Under the pieces are notes generated by a model. It did no database searches. It was not told the origin of the DNA and saw nothing but the letters and a program-made list of their open reading frames with translations. Below are positions 1 to 8,328 of a stretch of 64,000 nt of DNA, piece by piece. The translations under genes were made by a program, and so were the position numbers. Every line of letters starts with the position of its first letter. Positions within the stretch are counted from its first letter, which is position 1. This DNA comes from an uncultured Kiritimatiellota bacterium (lineage in GTDB: Bacteria > Verrucomicrobiota > Kiritimatiellia > RFP12 > UBA1067): NCBI GenBank assembly GCA_934675625.1, contig CAKURH010000004.1:1-64000 (forward strand), in the 5' to 3' direction.

Positions 1-157
1 GACGGGCGCGGAGGGAATGGCCGTCGACTTCGCGGCGAAGCCGTCGTCCGTTCGGCTCTTCGACGTGTTCGGAAAGCCCGCCGGGACGGCCGCGCCGGCG
101 GCCGGGCTTGTCCGCCTGCCCGTCTCCGCGTCCGGCTTCGCCGAGGTGACGTGGTGA
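1..157 (+). CDS. 3' end of a glycosidase-like gene (partial, cut by window start)
   Basis: The window opens inside a reading frame whose last 51 codons end with TGA at 155-157. The encoded tail (VRLFDVFGKPAGTAAP followed by a hydrophobic beta-rich end, SGFAEVTW) looks like the C-terminal beta-sandwich domain seen after glycosidase catalytic domains. It is almost the same as the tail of the fragment at 1809-2276. Catalytic residues lie outside the window, so the enzyme class cannot be given. It reads into the same strand as the phosphoesterase that follows. Confidence 0.6.
   Translation, partial: TGAEGMAVDFAAKPSSVRLFDVFGKPAGTAAPAAGLVRLPVSASGFAEVTW
1..157 (+). repeat. Direct repeat copy A (duplicated gene tail)
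   Basis: This stretch is repeated at 2120-2276 with about 90 percent identity judged by eye. Both copies end at the same stop codon. The two copies bracket the phosphoesterase gene, so the pair looks like a remnant of a tandem duplication. Confidence 0.8.
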
Positions 158-237
158 GGGTGGGGCGGCTTCGCCGTCAGGTACAGGCTCATCCACCTGT
201 GGGATCTGTGGGGACTGGTAAAGGAGGGAACGAGAAT

Positions 238-1770
238 ATGCTACGGAAAATTCTTTTGCGGGAGGTCGCATCTGGGATGACGCGGAGAGGCTTTCTGGGC
301 GGCGGCTGCGCAGCCGCCGTGCTCGCGCCCGGCTTCGCGCACGCGGGCATGGCTCCGGGCGCGCCGGCGAACGTGGGCGAGATCGCGGGGAAAGGGCCGT
401 TGCTGCGGTTTGGCGTGGCGTCGGACGTCCACATCGTCAAGGACTGGGGAGACGCCAACAGCCGTGGCCTTGCCGATCAGGAGCGGCACCTGGAGCGGGC
501 CTTGCGCTGGTTCGATTCGCTCGGCGCCGACGCGGTCGTCTTTCCGGGCGACATGGCGCACACCGGACGCGTGAGCGAGCTGGAGGCGCTGGCCGCCGTC
601 TGGGAGAAGGTCTTTCCCCGGTCGGTCGCCGCCGACGGCCGCCGCGTCGAGCGCCTGCTGGTGACGGGCAACCACGAGGTCGGGCAGTGGCCGGGCCTTT
701 GGGACGGCATCCCGGATGCGGAGCTGCGCCGGATTCGCCTTGACTATGACCGTGCGCACCTGGAGGCGAACTGGAAGCGGATCTTCCGTGAGGACTACCG
801 GCTCGTCTGGCGGCGCGAGGTGAAGGGCGTGACGTTCATCGGCTGCCAGTATCCGCGTCCGGGCACGTGGCACAGCCCGGACATCTGCGCCGGCATCCGC
901 GCGCTGGCGAGGGATCTGCCGGCGGACCGCCCCTTCTTCTACGTCCAGCACGCCCATCCGGCGCACACGTGCTACAGCGAGGTCGGCGGTGCTGTCGCCG
1001 AGTCGGAGTCCAGCGCGGCGTTGGCGGGCTTTCCCCGGGCGGTCGCGCTTTCGGGGCATTCCCACAACACGCTCTGCGACGAGCGCTCCGTCTGGCAGGG
1101 CGCGTTCACGTCCATCGGCTGCGGGTCGGTTGCGGAGGCAGGCCCGTGCTATCCGGGCGTGCCGTACGACAACGGCGGCGCGCCCTATGGCCCGGAGTAT
1201 GCGAGCCAGCGCATGAAGTGTCCGCCGCAGGTCGGCAACGATGGGCGGGGCTGCCTGTTCGTCGAGGTCTACGCCGACCGACTGGCCGTCCGGCGCCGGT
1301 CGCTGTCGTTCGACGAGCCGCTGGGGCCTGACTGGATCGTGCCCGTGCCGGCGCGCCTGGGCGGCGACTTCGACTTCAGCCGCCGCCGGCTGGCGTGGCC
1401 GGCGCCGCAGTTCGCCGCCGTGGCGCGGGCCATGGCGGAAATCCCGCCGCAGGAGCCGCCGTGCGCGGGGCCGGGGCTTGTGGGGCGGCCGGTGGTGCGC
1501 GTCTCGTTCCCGCAGGCCGAGTCCGTCGCCGGGTCGCGCGTCTTCGACTACGTCGTGCAGGCGTTTGCGGGCGGACGGGAAGTGCGGCGCGCCGCCGTGC
1601 TGGCGGTCGGGTACGACTTGCCGGAATCGCGTGCCGGCACGGGCGGCGAATGCCTGTTCGGCGTCCACGAGCTGCCGAAGGGCGTGCCGACCGTCTTCTC
1701 GGTGACGCCGCGCAACTGCTACGGCGCGTGCGGCCGGGCGCTGCTGACAGACGGCCTGATTCCCGCTTAG
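238..1770 (+). CDS. Tat-exported calcineurin-like metallophosphoesterase
   Basis: The protein has 510 residues. It begins with a twin-arginine leader (TRRGFLGG followed by a hydrophobic stretch and an Ala-rich cleavage region), so export folded to the periplasm is likely. The metallophosphoesterase signature is complete: DVH near residue 64, GDMAH, GNHE, an isolated His in VQHAHPAH, and GHSH. These ligate the two-metal centre of the family. A beta-sandwich-like C-terminal region of about 150 residues follows. The start at 238 was chosen because AAGGAGGG lies just upstream. Substrate is unknown; family members act on phosphomonoesters or phosphodiesters, and sugar-phosphate or phospholipid substrates are possible in this glycosidase context. 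Confidence 0.85.
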   Translation: MLRKILLREVASGMTRRGFLGGGCAAAVLAPGFAHAGMAPGAPANVGEIAGKGPLLRFGVASDVHIVKDWGDANSRGLADQERHLERALRWFDSLGADAVVFPGDMAHTGRVSELEALAAVWEKVFPRSVAADGRRVERLLVTGNHEVGQWPGLWDGIPDAELRRIRLDYDRAHLEANWKRIFREDYRLVWRREVKGVTFIGCQYPRPGTWHSPDICAGIRALARDLPADRPFFYVQHAHPAHTCYSEVGGAVAESESSAALAGFPRAVALSGHSHNTLCDERSVWQGAFTSIGCGSVAEAGPCYPGVPYDNGGAPYGPEYASQRMKCPPQVGNDGRGCLFVEVYADRLAVRRRSLSFDEPLGPDWIVPVPARLGGDFDFSRRRLAWPAPQFAAVARAMAEIPPQEPPCAGPGLVGRPVVRVSFPQAESVAGSRVFDYVVQAFAGGREVRRAAVLAVGYDLPESRAGTGGECLFGVHELPKGVPTVFSVTPRNCYGACGRALLTDGLIPA

Positions 1771-1808
1771 CCGACCAAGTCCCTCTCTGTCATGGGGCGA
1801 CATTAGGA

Positions 1809-2276
1809 ATGCGGTCGAAGGACGAAACGCCGGAGGGCGCGGCCTTGCCGATTCTGAACGCGCTCTATTCGACGATCCAGTATTCGATGGTTCTCGCAAG
1901 GATACGTCCCGACCACCGGGAGGTGATCCGCCATTGGCTGGACTTCTCGCGCCGCCACCGCGACGCGCTCGTGAAAGGGCGTTTCACGCCGCACCACGCC
2001 GAGAGCGGCTACACGTGGGTCGAGGGGGAAAGCGAAACCGAGCGTGTCGCCACGTCCTATTCGGGCGATGTGGCCGTGCGCACGGGCGAACCTGACCGGA
2101 CGGTCGTTCTCGTCAATGCGACGGGCGCGGAGGGGATGGTTGTCGATTTCGCGGCGCGCCCGGCGACGGTTCGGCTCTTCGACGTGTTCGGGAGGCCCGC
2201 CGGGACGGCCGCGCCGGCGGCCGGGCTCGTCCGTCTGCCCGTCCCCGCGTCTGGCTTCGCCGAGGTGACGTGGTGA
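1809..2276 (+). pseudogene. C-terminal fragment of a glycosidase-like (alpha-galactosidase-type) gene
   Basis: An open frame of about 155 codons encodes what looks like the end of a barrel domain (a segment around ALYSTIQYSMVLARIRPDHR, then LDFSRRHRDALVKGRF) plus the C-terminal beta domain. No N-terminal barrel and no convincing ribosome binding site are present, so this is read as the surviving 3' part of a larger gene. Its last 157 bases match the gene cut by the window start. The glycosidase assignment rests on general resemblance to GH36/GH31-type tails and is weak; that it is a fragment is better supported. Confidence 0.5.
2120..2276 (+). repeat. Direct repeat copy B (duplicated gene tail)
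   Basis: Second copy of the 157-bp tail also present at 1-157. Differences are scattered and mostly silent, which suggests the duplicated coding sequence was under selection before the second copy lost its 5' part. Confidence 0.8.
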
Positions 2277-2299
2277 CGGCGTGGGTGAGGGGTTGATTA

Positions 2300-2308
2300 T
2301 GGTATAAT
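2300..2308 (+). promoter_or_regulatory. Extended -10 promoter TGGTATAAT
   Basis: TGGTATAAT ends 9 nt before the ATG at 2318. No Shine-Dalgarno sequence fits between them and no clear -35 box is seen, so a leaderless or near-leaderless transcript is expected. Confidence 0.75.
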
Positions 2309-2317
2309 ACGCATGTC

Positions 2318-3514
2318 ATGACGCACACGACAGAGCTGAAACCGATCAACACCTCGATCTACGACTTCCCGACGCTGATTGGGCGGGGGTTTGTGTATGT
2401 CGACAAGACGGCGCAGATCTACGAAATCGCGAAGCCGACGGCGGACGGGATCTACTTCTTTCCGCGTCCGCGTCGCTTCGGCAAGTCGCTGCTCATTTCG
2501 ACGCTGAAGGCGCTCTTCCAGGGGCGGCGCGAGCTTTTTAGGGGTTTGGCCATTGAGAAGACGGACTGGGACTGGGAGACGGAGACGTATCCCGTCCTTC
2601 ATTGCTCATCGACGAGTATGATGCGCCCATCGCGGGGTTGCTCGACGGCGACGAGCTGCGCGCGCAGATTCCCGCCGTGCGCAAGGCGCTCCACGACTTC
2701 TACGTCATCGCGAAGTCGCATTGCGGCGACATGCGCTTCCTGATGGTGACGGGCGTCAGCAAGTTCGCGAAGACCTCCATCTTCTCCGCGTTCAACAACC
2801 CGACCGACCTCTCGCTCGACGCGCGAGCGGCCGATCTCGTCGGCTATACGCACGAAGAGCTGGAAACGTATTTCCACGGGCACATCCAGTCGTTCGCCGA
2901 CGAGCGGCACATTTCCTACGAACAGGCGTTTGCCCAGCTGCTGGCATGGTACGATTCCTACCAGTTCTCGCCTAAGCGCCTCGTGAAAGTCGTCAATCCC
3001 GTCTCGCTTGGGCGAGCGCTCTCCAGTCGCGAACTGAGGGGTTGGTGGGAGGCGACCGCCGGCTCGACGCTGCTTTATGACGTGCTGAAGGCGGCGAACA
3101 AGTCGCCGCTCGATTTTGCATCCGCATTTGCCCTGTCGACGCTCGATGCGCCGGACGCGCTGGAGGCGTCGGCCGTCTCGCTGCTCTACCAAGGGGGGTA
3201 TCTCACGATCGAGAAGCGTCTGGACGACGAACTGGTTGGCCTTCGCATACCGAACCAGGAGGTGCGGCAGTCCCTTGAGCGAGCCGCAGCACGCGACAGG
3301 GCGTCCCGACGCCGTGCTGACGACCGAGAAGGGAATTTACGTCTTTGAGTTCAAGTACGGACAGTCCGCCGCAGCCGCGTTGAAGCAGTGTCGTGCGCGC
3401 AACTACGCCGCGCGGTTCGTCGATATGGCGGTGCCGGTCTACTATGTCGGTCTCAACTACAATCCCGCAGACGACGTGCGCACGGTGGACGAGATTGTCT
3501 GCGAACGGGCCTGA
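2318..3514 (+). pseudogene. Decayed AAA-ATPase/PD-(D/E)XK nuclease-like gene (DUF1703 type)
   Basis: Three frames together spell a protein related to the intact gene at 60218-61819. The N-terminus has FVYVDKTAQIYEIA and the Walker-like RPRRFGKSLL. The middle carries LIDEYD and TGVSKFAKTSIF. The end carries the nuclease-like GIYVFEFKYGQ. Compared with the intact relative, about 60-80 residues are missing between PVL and LIDEYD, near 2600. Roughly 95 residues are missing near 3290, before the nuclease-like domain. Both deletions shift the frame. The promoter is still perfect, so decay seems recent. These proteins are abundant in gut anaerobes and their function is not established. Confidence 0.8.
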
Positions 3515-3635
3515 TTCGGGCGAATATGGGCGAGCGGGCCTCCTTACCGTATACCACAGGTTTTCCCAAAAAAGATAGTTCCGTATCTAAAAAAGTTTAG
3601 TCAGCAAAGGGTGGGTTGCGCGGGGCTGCGGGATT

Positions 3636-3644
3636 TGATATCAT
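3636..3644 (+). promoter_or_regulatory. Extended -10 promoter TGATATCAT
   Basis: TGATATCAT ends 6 nt before the ATG at 3651, matching the near-leaderless spacing seen elsewhere in the window. Confidence 0.55.
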
Positions 3645-3650
3645 ATTTAC

Positions 3651-4316
3651 ATGGTAAAGCGGCTCTATCATGGCAGTCAGAACGCGGAAGTCAAGCCTGA
3701 ATATGGGCTTGGCGATGTTCGTCATGATTTTGGCAAGGGCTTTTACATGACCGATTCGCCTGAACTGGCCAGTGAATGGGCTGTTTACCGTCCGAAGTCG
3801 CAAGACGGATGGGTTCACGCTTTCGATTTGGACTTGAACGGCCTCAATGTCCTGGACTTCCGACATACGGACAAAGTGTTTGCTTGGGTGGCTGAACTGA
3901 TGAAGCATCGAGATGCCGACGAATCTGCGGCCTACCGTCGGCGGGCTCCGTCTTTTATCGAGAAATTTGGCATCGATACGGGAGCATGCGATGTGCAGGT
4001 CGGATGGCGCGCCGATGCCTCCTATTTCTACATTGTCAAGGCTTTTGTGCGGGACGAGGTTGATGCCGATTGCCTGCCCGACCTCTTGAAACTGGGTGGG
4101 TTTGGCGTTCAGTACGTCGTCAAATCTCCGAAGGCCTATGAGCAATTGCGGTCGTTGCCTGAATTCCGTCAAGCGGTGCGCTTTGCCGAACATCATGAGT
4201 CGTATGAAATGCGGGATGGTGCGGCGCGTACGAAAATGCGTGAATTGATTGCCGATCCGTCCTTTAATCGCTTGGAACGACTGTTCTCAGATCTTGTCCG
4301 GGAGGTTCGCCAATGA
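3651..4316 (+). CDS. DUF3990-like ADP-ribosyltransferase-fold protein
   Basis: The protein has 221 residues. Its N-terminus reads LYHGSQN, then DFGKGFYMT, then ASEWA, which is the pattern of the DUF3990 family. DUF3990 belongs to the ADP-ribosyltransferase clan, where His and Tyr of such motifs bind NAD. No signal peptide is seen, so it acts in the cytoplasm or is a delivered effector. The gene overlaps the next one by 4 bp (ATGA), a toxin-antitoxin-like layout. The lower GC content than the flanking housekeeping genes and the accessory neighbourhood suggest transfer. Which molecule it would modify cannot be read from the sequence. Confidence 0.7.
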   Translation: MVKRLYHGSQNAEVKPEYGLGDVRHDFGKGFYMTDSPELASEWAVYRPKSQDGWVHAFDLDLNGLNVLDFRHTDKVFAWVAELMKHRDADESAAYRRRAPSFIEKFGIDTGACDVQVGWRADASYFYIVKAFVRDEVDADCLPDLLKLGGFGVQYVVKSPKAYEQLRSLPEFRQAVRFAEHHESYEMRDGAARTKMRELIADPSFNRLERLFSDLVREVRQ

Positions 4317-4762
4317 CGCATCCATACGACGCTTCCTATCTTCAGGAGATTGCAGAGACACAAGGGGCTCTCTTCGAACGGTTGCAAGATGTCGCCCCTG
4401 CGGTGGATGGAATCGACTTCGTGCGCACGTACATGAAAAGCCAGACGCGTGCGTACATCGACAAGGGCGATGTCTATTTGGCGACATTGGGACCGGCGGG
4501 GCTGATGGACTACTATCGGCGCGAAGAGCCGACGGAGCTGAAGCCGGGTGCACCCTTAAGGGGTTTCGCGCCGAATTGGATGGGGCAGTTCTATGCCCAG
4601 TACCAGTGGCAGACCGGCATGCTGAGTTGCGATGTGGTCGAACAGGTTCCGCCTGAATGGCTGGCGACCTCCTATCAGGGCCTCCATGATCTCGACCTTC
4701 CCCTCGCCGTCAATAAAGTCGCTGCGGAAATGAAGCAGAGCGTTTTGGGGGACAGGCCCTAA
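4313..4762 (+). CDS. Small partner protein of the DUF3990-like gene (DUF3791-like?)
   Basis: The protein has 149 residues with no signal peptide or membrane segment, and starts within the stop of the ADP-ribosyltransferase-like gene. Its C-terminus (WLATSYQGLHDLDLPLAVNK) resembles the YExLHT-type end of DUF3791 proteins, which often sit beside DUF3990 genes. The central part (FVRTYMKSQTRAYIDKGDVY) also fits that partner family loosely. I infer a neutralising or chaperone partner. The last codons run into a GGGGACAGGCCC repeat unit that may have replaced the original C-terminus. Confidence 0.5.
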   Translation: MTHPYDASYLQEIAETQGALFERLQDVAPAVDGIDFVRTYMKSQTRAYIDKGDVYLATLGPAGLMDYYRREEPTELKPGAPLRGFAPNWMGQFYAQYQWQTGMLSCDVVEQVPPEWLATSYQGLHDLDLPLAVNKVAAEMKQSVLGDRP

Positions 4763-5058
4763 ATGATTCGCGTGATTCAAATGAACGCTCATAAAACCTT
4801 CGCGGCTGCTGTCAAGTTCGCTTATAAAAACAGATGAAACAGATGTAAGGTGGTGCGCCTTTCGTCTAAATGCGAATCTTGTTCGGAAAATTCTTGGCGC
4901 GAAACCAATGTCGGATGTTCACTTGTTGGGGCGCAGGGAAATCTGCCGATGAACGGAGGCGTCGGTGTGCGGCAGACAAACGAAGCGAGATTTGATATAA
5001 TTCCAGTGTTGGCAAATCTGGAATTAAAATCGAAATCTGTCAGAAGAGAGGGCGAGAC
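4763..5058 (+). other. Intergenic region with promoter for the DUF4143 ATPase
   Basis: About 300 bases without a supported gene. The left part is AT-rich, with short runs such as ATAAAAACAGATGAAACAGATG. The right part carries a -10 box at 4993-5001. Nothing else recognisable was found on either strand. Confidence 0.5.
4993..5001 (+). promoter_or_regulatory. Extended -10 promoter TGATATAAT
   Basis: TGATATAAT lies about 57 nt before the ATG at 5059. This leader is long enough for a ribosome binding site, and one is present (AGAGAGGGCGAG). Confidence 0.65.
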
Positions 5059-6318
5059 ATGTATATTCCGCGTTTCATGGACAAGTTGCTGGCGCACGCG
5101 ATGGAGACGAGCAACACGGTATTGGTCACGGGGCCGAGGCAGGTCGGCAAGTCGACCCTGATTGAGCACCTGTTTCCGGATCGGCGCTATGTGACGCTTG
5201 ACGACCCGTTTCTGGAGGAACAGGCAAAGACGGATTCGCGCACGTTCATCCAGCTCAATCCTCCGCCGGTGACGATTGACGAGGTGCAGCACGCGCCGAT
5301 TCTCTTCCGATTCATCAAGCAGGAGGCGGACAGGAACAGGAACCGGAAGGGGCTCTATTGCCTTTCGGGGTCTCAGCCGTATCAGCTGATGCAGGGCGTG
5401 AGCGAATCATTGTCCGGGCGAGTGCGGATTTTGGAGATGAATGGCCTGTCATTGCGGGAGCTACAAGGAGATGCCTTTTGCGAGCGTGTCTTGCCGACTG
5501 ACGAGTATGTTCATGCTCGGGCGAAGACGGCGAAGGATCCGGGGGGAATCTGGCCGATCATCCATCGCGGCGGATATCCGGCACTGCAAGATCCCGAACA
5601 GGACTGGAATGCGTATTACGCGGACTACGTGAAGACGTATCTGGAACGCGACGTCCGAAGCCTCAAGGCCGTTCACGACTTGACGGCCTTTCGCCAGTTC
5701 ATGGTTGCCGTCGCCTCGCGCACGGCGCAGGTTCTGAACTATTCGAACATTGCGGACGAAATCGGAAAGGATGTCGGTACGGTCAAGAGCTGGATTTCGA
5801 TTTTGGAGACGTCGGGAATTGTCTCCTTGCTGCCGCCCTATGCGTCGTCTGAACTGAAGCGCACCATCCGGGCGCCGAAGCTTCACTTTCGGGACATGGG
5901 GCTCGTCGCTTACCTGACGCGTTGGCTGTCGCCTGAAGCACTTGCCTGCGGCGCGATGGCCGGGGCCGTGTTCGAGAGCTTTGTCGTTTCCGAAATCCTT
6001 AAGGGATTCTCGAATGCCGGGCTTGAATACCGCGATTTCGTTTCGTACTATCGAGGCCGGGACAAGATCCGCGTGACGCGCGAGGGGCGGAAGGTGGAAG
6101 CCGAATGCGAAATCGATCTTGTCATTGAGGAAAACGGCGTCCTTTATCCGATTGAGGTGAAGAAGGAATCTTCGCCAAAGGCCAATGACGCCGAGGCTTT
6201 CGTCATTCTTGACAAGGTGAAGAACAAGGTTCGGGGACAAGGGGCGGTGGTCTGCAATTGCGCGGCGCCCCTGCATCTGCGGGAAAACCTGTTGGCCTTG
6301 CCGGTCTGGTACTTGTAG
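5059..6318 (+). CDS. AAA_14/DUF4143 family ATP-binding protein
   Basis: The protein has 419 residues. The Walker A motif is GPRQVGKST at residues 24-32, the Walker B-like motif is VTIDEVQ, and a sensor-like LSGSQ follows. The C-terminal half carries the DUF4143 region, including HFRDMGLVAYL and a nuclease-like end ECEIDLVIE with IEVKK, which looks like a PD-(D/E)XK core. Such proteins are common accessory genes in anaerobes; their role is unknown and DNA processing or defence has been suggested. It stands alone with its own promoter and a longer SD-bearing leader. Confidence 0.85.
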   Translation: MYIPRFMDKLLAHAMETSNTVLVTGPRQVGKSTLIEHLFPDRRYVTLDDPFLEEQAKTDSRTFIQLNPPPVTIDEVQHAPILFRFIKQEADRNRNRKGLYCLSGSQPYQLMQGVSESLSGRVRILEMNGLSLRELQGDAFCERVLPTDEYVHARAKTAKDPGGIWPIIHRGGYPALQDPEQDWNAYYADYVKTYLERDVRSLKAVHDLTAFRQFMVAVASRTAQVLNYSNIADEIGKDVGTVKSWISILETSGIVSLLPPYASSELKRTIRAPKLHFRDMGLVAYLTRWLSPEALACGAMAGAVFESFVVSEILKGFSNAGLEYRDFVSYYRGRDKIRVTREGRKVEAECEIDLVIEENGVLYPIEVKKESSPKANDAEAFVILDKVKNKVRGQGAVVCNCAAPLHLRENLLALPVWYL

Positions 6319-6410
6319 GCGCAGCGGCACGTCGGTCGATGACGTAAAGCCGATGCGGCAGACCGCCGATCGACCATGGGGGCGTGTGCTACGCGCCCGT
6401 TCATGTTCTT

Positions 6411-6419
6411 TGGTATAAT
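6411..6419 (+). promoter_or_regulatory. Extended -10 promoter TGGTATAAT
   Basis: Ends 7 nt before the ATG at 6427. No Shine-Dalgarno sequence is possible in the gap. Confidence 0.75.
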
Positions 6420-6426
6420 ACGCGGC

Positions 6427-6951
6427 ATGAAATTGAAGTCTGTTCTTCTTGTCCTGTCCTTCCTGCTTCTTGCGTCCCTCTCCGGCTGCGGGCCGTTCTG
6501 GGTCGACCCGTACATCACGGTGAAGGAGAGTTCGCTCAACTGGGTGATCATCCACTACTACAACATGAGCCGCGAGCCGATTCGCCGCATCGGCGTCGAG
6601 ATCTACGGCAACGGACTCGTCCTCGTGAAGAAGGGCACGAGCGAACTCGTCTCGAACGACTTCGCCAAGCGGCACAAGGACGACGACTGGGGCCAGATCA
6701 AGACGTTCCGCCTGCAGATCGACCCGAAGGAGGCGAACGACATCTTCCAGAACCTCGTCAACTTCGGCGTCCTCGACCGCGAGAAGACGTTCAAGTCGTC
6801 CAAGAAGGCGTCGCACGACCGCTTCATCGCCGTCAAGGCGAACCTCTGCAACAACACCTACTCGGACAACGTCAACATGTTCGAGGAAGACCCCGACCTC
6901 GCGGAGCAGCTCCTCGACGTCGTGCGAGAGTTCCAGAACCCCGCCCTGTGA
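6427..6951 (+). CDS. Predicted lipoprotein of unknown function
   Basis: The protein has 174 residues. A hydrophobic leader ends in the lipobox LASLSGC, so the mature protein should be lipid-anchored at Cys20. The rest (start VDPYITVKESSLNWV) has no motif I recognise. It is followed at once by a MacB-like permease gene that has its own promoter, so the two are neighbours but may be separate transcription units. The start at 6427 was chosen because an upstream in-frame start would lie ahead of the promoter. Confidence 0.65.
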   Translation: MKLKSVLLVLSFLLLASLSGCGPFWVDPYITVKESSLNWVIIHYYNMSREPIRRIGVEIYGNGLVLVKKGTSELVSNDFAKRHKDDDWGQIKTFRLQIDPKEANDIFQNLVNFGVLDREKTFKSSKKASHDRFIAVKANLCNNTYSDNVNMFEEDPDLAEQLLDVVREFQNPAL

Positions 6952-6963
6952 GTGGGCCGATTT

Positions 6964-6972
6964 TGGTATAAT
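6964..6972 (+). promoter_or_regulatory. Extended -10 promoter TGGTATAAT
   Basis: Ends 9 nt before the ATG at 6982. No ribosome binding site is present between them. Confidence 0.75.
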
Positions 6973-6981
6973 GCGTCCGTC

Positions 6982-8211
6982 ATGAACCTCGGAATGATCT
7001 TCAAGGTCGCGGTTCTCGCGATTCTCCGCAACAAGACGCGCGCGCTCCTCACGTGCATCGGCATCATCGTCGGCATCGCGGCGGTGATCGCCGTCCTCGC
7101 GATCGGCAAGGGCGCCTCGACGATGATGGTCCGGGAGATCTCGTCGATGGGCAACAACCTCATGATGGTCTTTCCCGACCGTCACCGCAAGGGGCAGGTC
7201 AAGAGCGGCATGGGCGCGGGCCAGACCATGACGGCGGGCGACGCGGAGGCGATCCGCCGGGAGCTCGGCCACCTCGTCGCGGCCGTCTCGCCGACGGTGA
7301 ACGTCAGCTGCCAGCTCATCCGCGAGAACCGCAACTGGAACGCGCGCGTCTCGGGCGTGAGCTGCGACATGCCGGAGATCCGCAACTGGCAGGTCGCGGA
7401 GGGCCGGTTCTTCGAGGAGTCCGAGCAGCGGGCCTCGCGGCGCGTCTGCGTGATCGGCACGACCGTGAAGAGCAACCTCTTCGCCGAGGACGAGGACGCC
7501 GTCGGCCAGACGATCCGCATCGGCGCGATGCCGTTCAAGGTCGTGGGCGTCCTCGCGTCGAAGGGCGCGAACGGCTGGGGCCAGGACCAGGACGACACGG
7601 TGATGGCGCCCTACACGACGGTCGGGCGCGTCCTCCAGCGCTCGAAGTTCCGCTCGATCAACATGATGAACGTCTCGCTCAACTCGATGGACGACGTGGC
7701 CGAGGCGAAGCGCGAGGTGACGGCGCTCCTGCGCCAGCGGCACAAGCTCGCGGACTACGAGGACGACGACTTCGAGACGCGCGACACGACGGAGATCATG
7801 AACACGATCGGCTCGGTGACGGGGCTGATGACGGTGCTTCTCACGGCCGTCGCGGCGATTTCCCTCCTCGTGGGCGGCATCGGCATCATGAACATCATGC
7901 TCGTCTCGGTCACGGAGCGCATCAAGGAGATCGGGCTGCGCATGGCGATTGGCGCGACGCCGGCGTGCATCCTCTGGCAGTTCATCCTGGAGGCGGTCGT
8001 CCTCTCGACGGTCGGCGGCGCGATCGGCGTCGGCGTCGGGGTCGGCGTCGCGCAGGCGATCGGCGAGATCAACCACTGGCCGATCGTCATCGAGGTCTCG
8101 TCGGCGGTCTACTCCTTCCTCTTCTCGGCGTTCGTCGGGATGTTCTTCGGGTTCTACCCGGCCTACCGCGCGTCGAAGCTCAACCCGATCGACTGCCTGC
8201 GCTACGAGTGA
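6982..8211 (+). CDS. MacB-like ABC transporter permease
   Basis: The protein has 409 residues. It has the four-segment MacB layout: one membrane helix near residues 15-40 (LTCIGIIVGIAAVIAVLAIG), then a large periplasmic MacB_PCD domain. Three C-terminal helices follow, with the FtsX core motif GGIGIMNIMLVSVTERIKEI. Family members power export or mechanotransmission across the envelope with a separate ATPase. No ATPase gene sits next to it here; the one at 57045 is far away and has its own permease. The substrate is unknown. Confidence 0.85.
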   Translation: MNLGMIFKVAVLAILRNKTRALLTCIGIIVGIAAVIAVLAIGKGASTMMVREISSMGNNLMMVFPDRHRKGQVKSGMGAGQTMTAGDAEAIRRELGHLVAAVSPTVNVSCQLIRENRNWNARVSGVSCDMPEIRNWQVAEGRFFEESEQRASRRVCVIGTTVKSNLFAEDEDAVGQTIRIGAMPFKVVGVLASKGANGWGQDQDDTVMAPYTTVGRVLQRSKFRSINMMNVSLNSMDDVAEAKREVTALLRQRHKLADYEDDDFETRDTTEIMNTIGSVTGLMTVLLTAVAAISLLVGGIGIMNIMLVSVTERIKEIGLRMAIGATPACILWQFILEAVVLSTVGGAIGVGVGVGVAQAIGEINHWPIVIEVSSAVYSFLFSAFVGMFFGFYPAYRASKLNPIDCLRYE

Positions 8212-8245
8212 GGCCGGCGGTCGTTTGACCGATAACGGCTGATTT

Positions 8246-8254
8246 TGGTATACT
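8246..8254 (+). promoter_or_regulatory. Extended -10 promoter TGGTATACT for the ribosomal operon
   Basis: TGGTATACT lies 75 nt before the ATG of rplY. The leader has room for a ribosome binding site (AAAAGGC) and for autoregulatory structure, unlike the leaderless genes nearby. Confidence 0.65.
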
Positions 8255-8328
8255 ATCTGCCGTTTTGGCCGTAAGAGTGTAGCGCGGGTGCGCGAGAGTA
8301 TTGCGGAGAATTACCAGAAAAGGCAAAA

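Noticed and set aside
5461..8076. Very long minus-strand open frame (871 codons)
   Set aside because: It is the antisense shadow of three well-supported plus-strand genes. The translation is Arg/Asp/Val-rich and without domains, which is usual for GC-rich DNA. The same holds for minus-strand frames at 10507-12957, 22296-24932, 25897-28491, 47207-49666, 49681-52326 and 52617-54998.
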